Shown here one piece after another: positions 34,127 to 43,856 of a stretch of DNA of 64,000 nucleotides (positions are counted from its first letter, which is position 1; every line of letters begins with the position of its first letter). Below the pieces are notes generated by a model. The model saw only the letters and a list, made by a program, of their open reading frames with translations. It did not search any database and was not told the origin of the DNA. Source of the DNA: Ignatzschineria rhizosphaerae (GTDB lineage: Bacteria; Pseudomonadota; Gammaproteobacteria; Cardiobacteriales; Wohlfahrtiimonadaceae); NCBI RefSeq assembly GCF_022655595.1, contig NZ_CP093379.1, positions 2,042,501-2,106,500 on the forward strand, written 5' to 3'. Both the position numbers and the translations under genes were made by a program.

Positions 34127-35017
34127 TTAACGCTGAGAAAAGGTATCACAAGCTTGGATCGAGCCGGTATTAAATCCTCGCATAAACCATTCTTGGCGCT
34201 CTTTTGAAGTACCGTGAGTAAAGCTATCTGGCACAACTGTACCACGTGCTTGCTTTTGTAATCGGTCATCGCCAATTGCCGCAGCGGTATTCATCGCTTC
34301 ACTAATATCACTGACATCTAAGAGATTCTGATCCTGAATCGATCTACCCCAAATGCCGGCAAAACAATCTGCTTGAAGCTCTAACTTCACTGATAACTTA
34401 TTTGCTTCAACTTGATTAACGCGAGATTGCATCTCCCTCATCTTTGTTGTAACTCCTAAAAGATGTTGAACGTGATGCCCGATTTCATGAGCAATAACAT
34501 AGCCTTGCGCAAAATCACCACCGCCACCAAGATTGCGTTTCATATCTTGATAAAAGCTTAAATCTAAATAGACCTTCTCATCAGCAGGACAATAGAAAGG
34601 CCCCATTGCTGCTTGCCCATAACCACAAGCCGTATTTGTTGAACCGCTGTACATTACTAAAGTTGGCTCACGATATTGCATCCCCTGTTCACGAAAACGT
34701 GCGATCCATAGATCTTCTGTTTTCGCTAACGCAACCGAAGTGAACTCTGCCATCTCTTTCTCTTCTGGCGTTGCGACATATTGTGTCTGCCCTTGTTGGC
34801 TCTGCTGGTTTCCAAACGGTAACTCCCCATTTAAAATGGGTGTTAAATCTAAGCCAAAATAGCCAGCAGCAATCACGATGACTAATATCGCCAACCCACT
34901 CTTTCCTTTTAAAGGAATCGGAAAACCAGCGCTTTTTCCTAAACCATTTCGAGCACGTCCCTTTTGCCCTCGACGATCCTCTACATTTTGACTGCGACGT
35001 TCATTTTCCCAACGCAT
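34127..35017 (-). CDS. ypfJ: YpfJ-family zinc metallopeptidase
   Basis: 296 residues. A basic N-terminus (about 25-40) precedes one transmembrane helix (GLAILVIVIAAGYFGLDLT) and a catalytic domain with HEIGHHVQHLLG near residue 176, which supplies the two His ligands and the catalytic Glu, and a downstream LELQADCFAGIWG with the third ligand. CGYGQAAMGPFYCPADEKVY is another family hallmark. Physiological substrate unknown. Single gene. Confidence 0.9.
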   Translation of the reverse strand: MRWENERRSQNVEDRRGQKGRARNGLGKSAGFPIPLKGKSGLAILVIVIAAGYFGLDLTPILNGELPFGNQQSQQGQTQYVATPEEKEMAEFTSVALAKTEDLWIARFREQGMQYREPTLVMYSGSTNTACGYGQAAMGPFYCPADEKVYLDLSFYQDMKRNLGGGGDFAQGYVIAHEIGHHVQHLLGVTTKMREMQSRVNQVEANKLSVKLELQADCFAGIWGRSIQDQNLLDVSDISEAMNTAAAIGDDRLQKQARGTVVPDSFTHGTSKERQEWFMRGFNTGSIQACDTFSQR

Positions 35018-35077
35018 AATGACCTTCTATAAAATCCATTTTATTAAAAATGTAATTATGCCGTGTTTTAGAATAAT

Positions 35078-35106
35078 AAAAAAGGGTTCTTAAAGAACCC
35101 TTTTTA
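35078..35106. terminator. bidirectional terminator between ankyrin gene and ypfJ
   Basis: AAAAAGGGTTCTT pairs directly with AAGAACCCTTTTT around a small A loop; A- and T-tracts on both sides. For the minus-strand ankyrin gene it follows the stop by about 50 bp. Confidence 0.85.
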
Positions 35107-35153
35107 GCAATATATTTATTAGCAAACGCCTTCAGGATAAATAATCTCTATCC

Positions 35154-35840
35154 CTACTTTGCACCATGCAGTAAAAGCAGATCAACCATCGCTTGATCCC
35201 CACGATTTTTCGCATGCGTTAATGGCGTTGTTCCTCGTTTATCAGGAATATTAGGATCTGCGCCACCATCAATTAAAGTTTTAACAATCTCCACATAGCG
35301 AGCTGAACCGTTCCCTAAAATCACCGCTTCCATCAAAGCTGTCCAACCTAAATTATTAATCTGATTAGGATCTAAACCGGCCTTTAATAAAATCTTCACG
35401 GTCTCTAGATGCCCCTTTTCAGCAGCCGGTATGATAGCGGTACCACCGTAACGATTTGTATCTTTAATATTAGCTCCATGAGCTAATGTCAGCTCTAAGA
35501 TCTCATTATAACCTTGCGCTCCTGCAAGTAAGTATGGCGTATCTTGTATCCCATCTTTAGCGTTGACATCCGCGCCAGCCTCTATGAGTAATTTGGCAAT
35601 TTGGGCATTATTTTGTTGGGTTGCAACCATCAAAGGGGTTCTTGCTTGATAGTCCCTAGAATCTAAATTCGACACACTTTTTGCAAGAATTTCAGTAACC
35701 TTCTGCGAATCTTTATTCGCAACGGCACTATGCAATAGCGCACCATTTTCTGCAAAACTCATTGTCCCTCCTAGTATTGCCATCATTGCGCCCCCTAATA
35801 AAAGACGAGAAAGTAATCCTTGTTTCTTTTGATTGATCAT
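35154..35840 (-). CDS. exported ankyrin-repeat protein, second copy
   Basis: 228 residues. Signal peptide ending SFA-EN near residue 31, then about five regular ankyrin repeats (for instance TPLMVATQQNNAQIAKLLIE and TPYLLAGAQGYNEILELTLA). Repeats are closer to consensus than in the protein at 15493. Periplasmic protein-binding role inferred. It is followed by a terminator, and a gap of 433 bp separates it from gabD. Confidence 0.87.
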   Translation of the reverse strand: MINQKKQGLLSRLLLGGAMMAILGGTMSFAENGALLHSAVANKDSQKVTEILAKSVSNLDSRDYQARTPLMVATQQNNAQIAKLLIEAGADVNAKDGIQDTPYLLAGAQGYNEILELTLAHGANIKDTNRYGGTAIIPAAEKGHLETVKILLKAGLDPNQINNLGWTALMEAVILGNGSARYVEIVKTLIDGGADPNIPDKRGTTPLTHAKNRGDQAMVDLLLLHGAK

Positions 35841-36172
35841 AGATTAACGCTCCTAGCATTTTTATTGAAACTGATTCCTAAACTTAGCATAAGTTTCTTC
35901 CTTTTTTAAATTCAGGGCCTTATTTAAGTAAAATAGATCAATCCACTAGAGATAATCTGCATTGAATCTAAGACAAAGTCCTATCAATAATTCAGTAAAC
36001 ATTCTATTTGAATGAAACCTCAAAAAATGCTATTAATTGCATGCAACATACAACAATATTTTTTTAAGAAAATCGCTAGTAAGATTCCCCTAGAAAGGAT
36101 TAGAGAATTTATTTCAGGATTCATCTTCAACAGCTACCTTTTTAAGCAACTTTCTTTTATGATAGAACTGTC

Positions 36173-36189
36173 TTGAGGAAATTCCTCAA
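36173..36189. promoter_or_regulatory. 17-bp palindrome, candidate operator 1 of gabD
   Basis: TTGAGGAAATTCCTCAA: perfect 8-bp arms about a central A. Shares the pattern T-K-K-AGGAAA-W-W-CCT-M-M-A with the second site 39 bp downstream (centre to centre). Confidence 0.5.
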
Positions 36190-36211
36190 CTATCCGAACT
36201 TGAGCATAAAT

Positions 36212-36228
36212 TGTAGGAAAAACCTACA
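36212..36228. promoter_or_regulatory. 17-bp palindrome, candidate operator 2 of gabD
   Basis: TGTAGGAAAAACCTACA: 6-bp perfect arms and AAAAA centre, 45 bp before the gabD start codon. Same length and same AGGAAA/CCT frame as operator 1, so both may bind one regulator. Confidence 0.5.
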
Positions 36229-36273
36229 TTAAGGGAATGCTTCAAATAACAATATTCATTGAAGGAGAATTAA

Positions 36274-37665
36274 ATGAGTAACCAAATTACTGTCACTAAC
36301 CCTGCAACTGGTGAAGTTCTTGCACAAATTCCAGCAGATAGTGCAGATACAGTTAATGCAAAACTAAAAGCAGGCCATGAAGCATTCAAGAAATTTTCAA
36401 AAACGACCGCTTATGAGCGTGCTGCGCTTTTAGAAAAATGGGCAGAATTAATCCTTGCAAATAAACAAGAACTTGCAGAGATTATGACAAAAGAAAATGG
36501 TAAACCACTTCCTGAATCTTTAGGCGAAGCGGCTTATACAGCTAGCTACTTAACATGGTACGCTGAAGAAGCAAAACGCCTTTATGGCCGTACAATTCCT
36601 GCTGCAACCTCTAGCAAGCGCCTTTTAGTGACACAACAAGGAATTGGCTTAGTAGCGGCGATTACGCCATGGAACTTCCCTGCAGCAATGATGACTCGTA
36701 AAGCAGGCCCAGCGCTTGCGGCAGGTTGTACTTTCATTGTAAAACCAGCAGAAGATACCCCATTAACCATGATCCGCTTAGTAGAACTTGCACACGAAGC
36801 AGGGATTCCTAAAGATGTAGTACAAATCGTTAACGGTAAAGGTTCTGAAATTGGACCACTTTTCACAGGTAGCGATTACGTTCGTAAAATTACTTTCACA
36901 GGTTCAACACCTGTTGGTAAGCTCCTTATTCAACAAAGCGCGGAAACTGTTAAAGGCGTTTCAATGGAACTTGGTGGTCATGCGCCATTTATCATCTGTG
37001 AAGATGCAGATATCGATTACGCAGTAACGCAAGCGCTTGCTTCTAAATTCCGTAATGCAGGCCAAACTTGTGTTTGTGCCAACCGTTTCTTAGTCCACGA
37101 AAGCGTTGTGGCGGAGTTTAGCGAGAAGTTCGCTAAAGCTGCTGCTGCGCTTAAAGTAGGTAACGGTATGGATGCCGGCGTTGAAGTAGGCCCTGTTATC
37201 AATAAAAAAGGCTTTGATAAGATCGTTGAGCAAATCGAAGACGCAAAAGCAAAAGGCGCAACTGTTTTAGCAGGTGGCACCACTAACCACGACGTTGAGA
37301 AAGGTTATTTCTTCATCAACCCAACGGTTCTTGGTAACGTGACGCACGATATGAATATCATGCAAGAAGAGACATTTGGTCCTGTGGCACCAATCGTTTC
37401 ATTTAAAACCTATGAAGAAGCCGTTGAGATCGCAAATAACACGCCATTTGGCTTAGCTGCGTACTTCTTTACAGATAACTACAAACGTGGCATTTTCTTC
37501 CAAGAAAACCTCGATTTTGGCATCTTAGGCTGGAATGATGGTTTACCAAGTACAGCACAAGCACCATTTGGTGGTATGAAAGAGAGTGGAATCGGTAGCG
37601 AAGGTGGTATTGAAGGAATTCAACCATACCTTGAAACAAAATATCTCTCTATTGGCAATATCTAA
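36274..37665 (+). CDS. gabD: NAD(P)-dependent succinate-semialdehyde dehydrogenase
   Basis: 463 residues, slightly shorter than E. coli GabD (482). Oxidises succinate semialdehyde to succinate, the end of GABA and putrescine breakdown. Visible: coenzyme motif [20 protein letters not shown] near residue 127, [12 protein letters not shown], catalytic Glu in [10 protein letters not shown] near residue 233 and catalytic Cys 266 in [11 protein letters not shown], followed by a second Cys as in GabD. C-terminal [15 protein letters not shown] is typical. Preceded by two palindromic operators. Convergent with the aldehyde dehydrogenase at 38216. Confidence 0.9.
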   Translation: MSNQITVTNPATGEVLAQIPADSADTVNAKLKAGHEAFKKFSKTTAYERAALLEKWAELILANKQELAEIMTKENGKPLPESLGEAAYTASYLTWYAEEAKRLYGRTIPAATSSKRLLVTQQGIGLVAAITPWNFPAAMMTRKAGPALAAGCTFIVKPAEDTPLTMIRLVELAHEAGIPKDVVQIVNGKGSEIGPLFTGSDYVRKITFTGSTPVGKLLIQQSAETVKGVSMELGGHAPFIICEDADIDYAVTQALASKFRNAGQTCVCANRFLVHESVVAEFSEKFAKAAAALKVGNGMDAGVEVGPVINKKGFDKIVEQIEDAKAKGATVLAGGTTNHDVEKGYFFINPTVLGNVTHDMNIMQEETFGPVAPIVSFKTYEEAVEIANNTPFGLAAYFFTDNYKRGIFFQENLDFGILGWNDGLPSTAQAPFGGMKESGIGSEGGIEGIQPYLETKYLSIGNI

Positions 37666-37708
37666 GGTATAGTAGTCATCCAATTACCCGATTGGTGATG
37701 ATAATAAG

Positions 37709-37742
37709 AAAAAAGCGAAGCTGTGATGGCTTCGCTTTTTTG
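37709..37742 (+). terminator. terminator of gabD
   Basis: AAAAAAGCGAAG(C), loop TGTGATG, GCTTCGCTTTTTT. Strong stem and T-tract 44 bp after the stop. Confidence 0.88.
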
Positions 37743-37861
37743 TTGTTTTATTTCAGTTTCGCTTCAATAAGTTATAGATCATTACTAAGTTTATGATCTC
37801 TCGTTAATAAACTTTATTCGCCTTGAATTAACTAATGGTTCTTTTCAAATCTATCCAACGG

Positions 37862-37952
37862 CTGGATCGAATGCTTGCATATTTTTGGAAATTACGTGCC
37901 AGCACGTTTTAAGCCTTTTCGGTTCGAATCGGAATTTAATGCGCAATAGCTA
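37862..37952 (+). repeat. family-B intergenic repeat, copy 1
   Basis: About 90 bp with ATGCTTGCAT...TGGAAATTACGTGCCAGCACGT...TTCGAATCGGAATTTAATGC (quoted in parts). The same order of blocks is found at 60684-60778 on the opposite strand, and partly at 48031-48120. It abuts the family-A copy at 37953 without a gap. Confidence 0.75.
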
Positions 37953-38111
37953 TATAGTAAAATCTATTTAAAAATAACTAAGTTAGATTGCCGGCACATC
38001 GGTTATGAGAAGCGCAAGAATCATTCTATCCAGCATCATGCAAGCGTATTTGATTCACTCGCTATCCTGTTTTACTTTTAAAACTGCTTTACTTAAACCG
38101 AATCGACTATA
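37953..38111 (-). repeat. family-A intergenic repeat (inverted copy)
   Basis: 159 bp in minus orientation, with ends TATAGTAAAATCTATTTA and (reverse complement of the right end) TATAGTCGATTCGGTTTA. Contains the core GAATCATTCTATCCAGCATC. Lies between the convergent gabD and aldehyde dehydrogenase genes. Confidence 0.82.
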
Positions 38112-38146
38112 AAACCCCATCACTATTATGAAACTCCCAAAACAAC

Positions 38147-38180
38147 AAAACCCCAAAAGCCGTGAAGCTTTTGAGGTTTT
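38147..38180 (-). terminator. terminator of the aldehyde dehydrogenase gene
   Basis: AAAACCCCAAAAGC, loop CGTGAA, GCTTTTGAGGTTTT with one mismatch; T-rich on the minus strand. Confidence 0.7.
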
Positions 38181-38215
38181 CTTATCATTGATAACTTCTA
38201 ACTATCAATAAAAAA

Positions 38216-39697
38216 CTATTGTGGGAACCAACCTGGTGATTCTGGGTTCAAGCGAACGTTGATCTGTTTAACCGCTTGGAAATCTTCTAAGCCGTATGTA
38301 CCAAGGCTAAAACCGATCCCACTTTGCTTGTAACCGCCCCAAGGTGCTTCAATAAATGTTGGGTGGTAATCATTCACCCAGGTAATTCCTGAACGAATTT
38401 TCTTAATTACGCGAAGGGCTCTTGAACCATCTTTCGAGAATACAGCCCCTGCTAAACCGTAGTTTGTAGAGTTCGCAAGTTCAATTGCTTCTGCTTCATC
38501 TTTGAATTTTTGAACAGTGACAACTGGTCCAAAGATCTCTTCTTGAACGATACGCATATCATTTTTCACATCAACAAAGATGGTTGGTGAAACGAAGAAT
38601 CCTTTTGAAAGCTCACCGTCTGTTAAACGAACGCCGCCGAATGCAACTTTTGCACCCTCATTCTTACCGATCTCGATATATTCAAGAACACGGTTCATTT
38701 GAACTTCAGAAACGATTGGACCCATATTTGAAGTTTCATCAAGTCCTGGACCTACTTTGATTTTGGCTGCCTTTTCAACGAGAAGCTTCACGTAATCATC
38801 ATAGATAGACTCTTCTACTAAAATACGGCTTCCAGCAGAACAAACTTGACCTGTTCCGTAGAAAATACCAAAAAGACCATAATCTACTGCTAAATCTAAA
38901 TCTGTATCTGCAAATACAACGTTTGGTGATTTACCGCCAAGCTCGAGAGAAACACGCTTAAGGTTTCCTTCTGCTGAAGCTTTCATGATTTTTTTACCCA
39001 CCGCAGTACTACCTGTGAAAGAGACTAAATCAATATCGTCACTTTCAGAGATCGTTTGACCAACGACGTTTCCTTCACCCATTACCATGTTGATCGTGCC
39101 TTTTGGAAGACCTTCAACGCTATCTAGGATCTCAAAGAGCACCATGCATGAAAGTGGTGTTAATTCTGCTGGTTTAAAGACAATTGAGTTACCCGCCGCA
39201 AGTGCTGGTGCAATTTTCCAAACAGACATTAAAAGAGGATAGTTCCAAGGAACGATTAGACCTGTAACGCCCGCTGGTTCACGAACGATCATCGATTGAT
39301 AATCTTCTGAAGCATTGAATACTTCCCCTTGTGTTCCACGGATTAGACCTGCGTAGTAACGGAAAGTTGAAGCAGCATCAGCCACATCACCTTGCGCTTC
39401 TGGAAGGATTTTACCGTTATCTAACGTATCAAGTGTCGCAAGCTCTTCTGCTCGCTCATCGATTTTATCGGCAATTTCATTAAGCACATCCGCTCTTTCT
39501 CTTGTCGATAAGTCAGCCCAAACACCACTCTCAAAGTTCGCTTTAGCCACTTTAATTGCTTCGATTGTTTGTTCTTTTGAAGAATGGAAACCTTTTCCGA
39601 TGACTTCTTGGTTCGCCGGATTGATAACGATATTTTCTTTACCTGAGTCCGGTTTTACCCACTCACCATTAATGTAGTTTAATATTTCTTTAACCAT
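38216..39697 (-). CDS. aldehyde dehydrogenase, probably 4-aminobutyraldehyde (betaine-aldehyde type)
   Basis: 493 residues from the ATG at 39697 (GGAG six bases upstream). ALDH signature: IVPWNYPLLMSVWKIAPALA near residue 145, SFTGSTAVGKKI, catalytic Glu in SLELGGKSPNV near residue 253 and catalytic Cys in GTGQVCSAGSR near residue 287. C-terminal PWGGYKQSGIGFSLG and a tail ending LNPESPGWFPQ resemble betaine-aldehyde dehydrogenases (GbsA). It follows patA by 159 bp on the same strand, so the most economical role is oxidation of 4-aminobutanal to GABA (PatD step). Betaine aldehyde remains possible, as many enzymes accept both. Confidence 0.8.
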   Translation of the reverse strand: MVKEILNYINGEWVKPDSGKENIVINPANQEVIGKGFHSSKEQTIEAIKVAKANFESGVWADLSTRERADVLNEIADKIDERAEELATLDTLDNGKILPEAQGDVADAASTFRYYAGLIRGTQGEVFNASEDYQSMIVREPAGVTGLIVPWNYPLLMSVWKIAPALAAGNSIVFKPAELTPLSCMVLFEILDSVEGLPKGTINMVMGEGNVVGQTISESDDIDLVSFTGSTAVGKKIMKASAEGNLKRVSLELGGKSPNVVFADTDLDLAVDYGLFGIFYGTGQVCSAGSRILVEESIYDDYVKLLVEKAAKIKVGPGLDETSNMGPIVSEVQMNRVLEYIEIGKNEGAKVAFGGVRLTDGELSKGFFVSPTIFVDVKNDMRIVQEEIFGPVVTVQKFKDEAEAIELANSTNYGLAGAVFSKDGSRALRVIKKIRSGITWVNDYHPTFIEAPWGGYKQSGIGFSLGTYGLEDFQAVKQINVRLNPESPGWFPQ

Positions 39698-39766
39698 TAT
39701 TTTCTCCATACCGGTTTAGTTAGTTATTAATATAATCCTTTCAAAGATTCTCTAGAAAAATTCAAA

Positions 39767-39822
39767 AGGGAGAATTTCATTAGAACATGCAAGCTACAAA
39801 TCTTCTAATAAAAAATTCTCCC
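39767..39822 (-). promoter_or_regulatory. long hairpin between patA and the aldehyde dehydrogenase gene
   Basis: AGGGAGAATTTCATTAGAA pairs with TTCTAATAAAAAATTCTCCCT (one small bulge). On the minus strand this is downstream of patA. It could attenuate read-through into the dehydrogenase gene or stabilise patA mRNA. T-tract is modest. Confidence 0.5.
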
Positions 39823-39856
39823 TAAAAATAGTTATTTACAAAGAATGAGAGAATAA

Positions 39857-41537
<1,681 letters not shown>

Positions 41538-43076
41538 CTATATGCCTTGCCCTTTGTGATATTGCATATCCTCAAGCTTTAATGCGGGATTTGCATCAAT
41601 CAAAACCGAGCCTGAAGTGTCTATGTCAACGGGTTCCTCGGTTCTCTCAGCCCGAGGAACTCTTGCAATTCTAAATCCGGTATACCCATAAATGATGGCA
41701 ACAAGTGGGCTTAAGAAAGCGATAAAGACATAAGGTGCATATTCAATCGTTGCAACGCCTAATGTTGTCGCCATGAAGGCTCCACAAGTATTCCACGGTA
41801 CAAGTGAAGAGGTCATGGTTCCTGCATCTTCTACTGTGCGCGATAAGTTTTTAAGCTCTAATCCTTTATCTTTATATGCTTGGATATACATGCGCCCAGG
41901 TAAAAGAATTGATAAATATTGGTCACAAGCAATCACGTTTGCCGTAATCGATGATGCTGCTGTTGTCGCAATCAAACTTCCTGTTGAGCGAGCAAAGCGT
42001 AAGAGCCTATTAACAATCGTTTCTAAAGCCCCCGTTAATTCCAATATCCCACCCATACTCATCGCAAGCATCACAAGGCTCACCGTAGACATCATATTCT
42101 CGATGCCCCCATTATTAAGGAGATAATCGATCATTTCATTGCCGGTCTGCTTTTCAAAACCCACAATCATCATATTCAAAATCGCTGCCATCGATTCACC
42201 TTGTACAAAGAATGCAACCACAGCACCTAAAAGCGAACCAATCACTAATCCTGGAATCGCCGGCATTTTACACATAATCATGCCTAAAACGGTAATCGGC
42301 ACCAAGATAAGCCATGGACTGATGATAAAAATTTCATCTAATTGATTTTGTAATAAGGTGATATCAGAGATATCTGTTACACCGGTTCTATTAAAAATCC
42401 CTAAGATGACAAAAAGAATAATCGTCATCACCCACGCAGGAATCGTGGTATAGAGCATGTAGCGAATATGCTCAAAAAGATTTACGCCAATAATTCCTGG
42501 CGCCATATTGGTCGTTTCAGAAAGAGGTGAGAGTTTATCACCAAAGTACGCACCTGAAATTACCGCTCCTGCCACCATTGCAGGGTTATAACCTAATACT
42601 AATCCAACTCCCATCACTGCAATTCCCACAGTTCCAGCGGCCGTCCATGCATTACCGGATGTAAGCGATACACCACTTGTAATAATCACCGCTAATGGCA
42701 AAAACCAATCAGGAGAAAGGATATTTAATCCGTAGTAGATCATTGTCGGAACAATACCGCCTGCCAGCCATGTGGCAATTAGCGTACCTAAAATGATCAA
42801 AATTAAGAGGGCTTGTACAGAAAGCGCAACACCTGCGGTAATCGCTTTTTCAATCTCAAACCAAGTGTAGCCTAAGTAAATGGCGACAATTCCAGCAATT
42901 ACAGCACTGATTAATACCGGAATATGGGGCTCTGCACCAAAGAGAAAAATACCGGTAAACAGTAACACCATCATCGAGACAATGGGGATTAAAGCGATCG
43001 TTAAACTTGGCAAAGGTTTATCGCGCTTAATAAAAACTTCTTCGCTATCTAGTTTATTGTTGTCACAACAAGCCAT
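41538..43076 (-). CDS. nhaC: NhaC-type Na+/H+ antiporter
   Basis: 512 residues with about 11-12 transmembrane helices. The NhaC signature is present: VSLTSGNAWTAAGTVGIAV near residue 141 and ISGAYFGDKLSPLSETTNM near residue 176. GGAGG lies four bases before the ATG. The N-terminal cytosolic MACCDNNK and an acidic C-terminal tail are unremarkable. In this neighbourhood a dicarboxylate, amine or amino-acid exchange function is conceivable, because NhaC relatives include malate/lactate antiporters, but the sequence only supports the antiporter family. Confidence 0.88.
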   Translation of the reverse strand: MACCDNNKLDSEEVFIKRDKPLPSLTIALIPIVSMMVLLFTGIFLFGAEPHIPVLISAVIAGIVAIYLGYTWFEIEKAITAGVALSVQALLILIILGTLIATWLAGGIVPTMIYYGLNILSPDWFLPLAVIITSGVSLTSGNAWTAAGTVGIAVMGVGLVLGYNPAMVAGAVISGAYFGDKLSPLSETTNMAPGIIGVNLFEHIRYMLYTTIPAWVMTIILFVILGIFNRTGVTDISDITLLQNQLDEIFIISPWLILVPITVLGMIMCKMPAIPGLVIGSLLGAVVAFFVQGESMAAILNMMIVGFEKQTGNEMIDYLLNNGGIENMMSTVSLVMLAMSMGGILELTGALETIVNRLLRFARSTGSLIATTAASSITANVIACDQYLSILLPGRMYIQAYKDKGLELKNLSRTVEDAGTMTSSLVPWNTCGAFMATTLGVATIEYAPYVFIAFLSPLVAIIYGYTGFRIARVPRAERTEEPVDIDTSGSVLIDANPALKLEDMQYHKGQGI

Positions 43077-43856
43077 GTAGCCTCCTTCTGATTACATTGT
43101 TTTATAATTTATGTTTTCGTAATGCTTTTTTGATGGTGGTATCACATCTATACGACAAGACATTGATGTCTTTGCATCAAAAGCCATGACGTCTGCCATA
43201 GGCTTTTAAATTCGTCTCATCGTTCATTAATTTGTCTTCTGCTTTTTTGTTTTGCTTTTTAAGCTTAATCACCCTCCTCAAGGTGACGAATTTCAGTATA
43301 TCCATACAACCTTTTTAAATGCAATATCCCCATAAAGGTCATTATTACTAGCTTTCTCATTAGAGAGAAACTCACATACGCCACGTATATCAATAACTTT
43401 AATAAACTTTTAAAATGAAATCCCCCCTCAAAAATAGCTGTGAAAAAAGGATATTTTGCGCAAACTTTATACAAAATATTCATTTTTTCATTTAGTTTAT
43501 TTCCTAAAAAGATGGGGAAAGTTTCTTAATTTTTTCAAAAAAGTCTTTAAAAGAAGCGTAAAAAATTCTTCTTTTTTAAAAATCACTAAAATTGAGACAC
43601 CTTTTTTTAATACTTTTTTAAAGCTTTTTTAGTATTAAAAAAACTAAAGACTTTAACACCAGAAATTTAAAATCCCCAAAGAAATAAGTCGTGATAGCAA
43701 CCCCAAAACCCTCCCCGTTATCTACCCTTAAGAGAGAGAAATATCCGCGAGTAGCGACTATTTGCTAATATGAACCGCAAATGGGTTCGCAATCCTTATT
43801 AAACGTGGCAAAATTAATCATCTTGAATCTTTCATTACAGGCAAATTCAGTTCATT
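43077..43856. other. 780-bp AT-rich intergenic region between nhaC and recG
   Basis: No gene accepted; a 72-codon minus-strand ORF has low-complexity, unconvincing composition. From 43500 the sequence is extremely A/T-rich with homopolymer runs and an imperfect palindrome TTAATACT...AGTATTAA (43608-43639). The largest gene-free gap in the window. Possible promoter region of nhaC and recG; nothing else could be assigned. Confidence 0.5.

Larger units (their letters stand above)
35841..36273. other. 433-bp divergent regulatory region before gabD
   Basis: No ORF. The gabD-proximal 100 bp carry two related 17-bp palindromes (36173-36189 and 36212-36228) and GAAGGAG before the start codon. The rest is AT-rich. 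Confidence 0.5.

Noticed and set aside
43265-43483. 72-codon minus-strand ORF upstream of nhaC
   Set aside because: Repetitive hydrophobic/basic composition of AT-rich random sequence, no ribosome site, and position inside a promoter-type gap.
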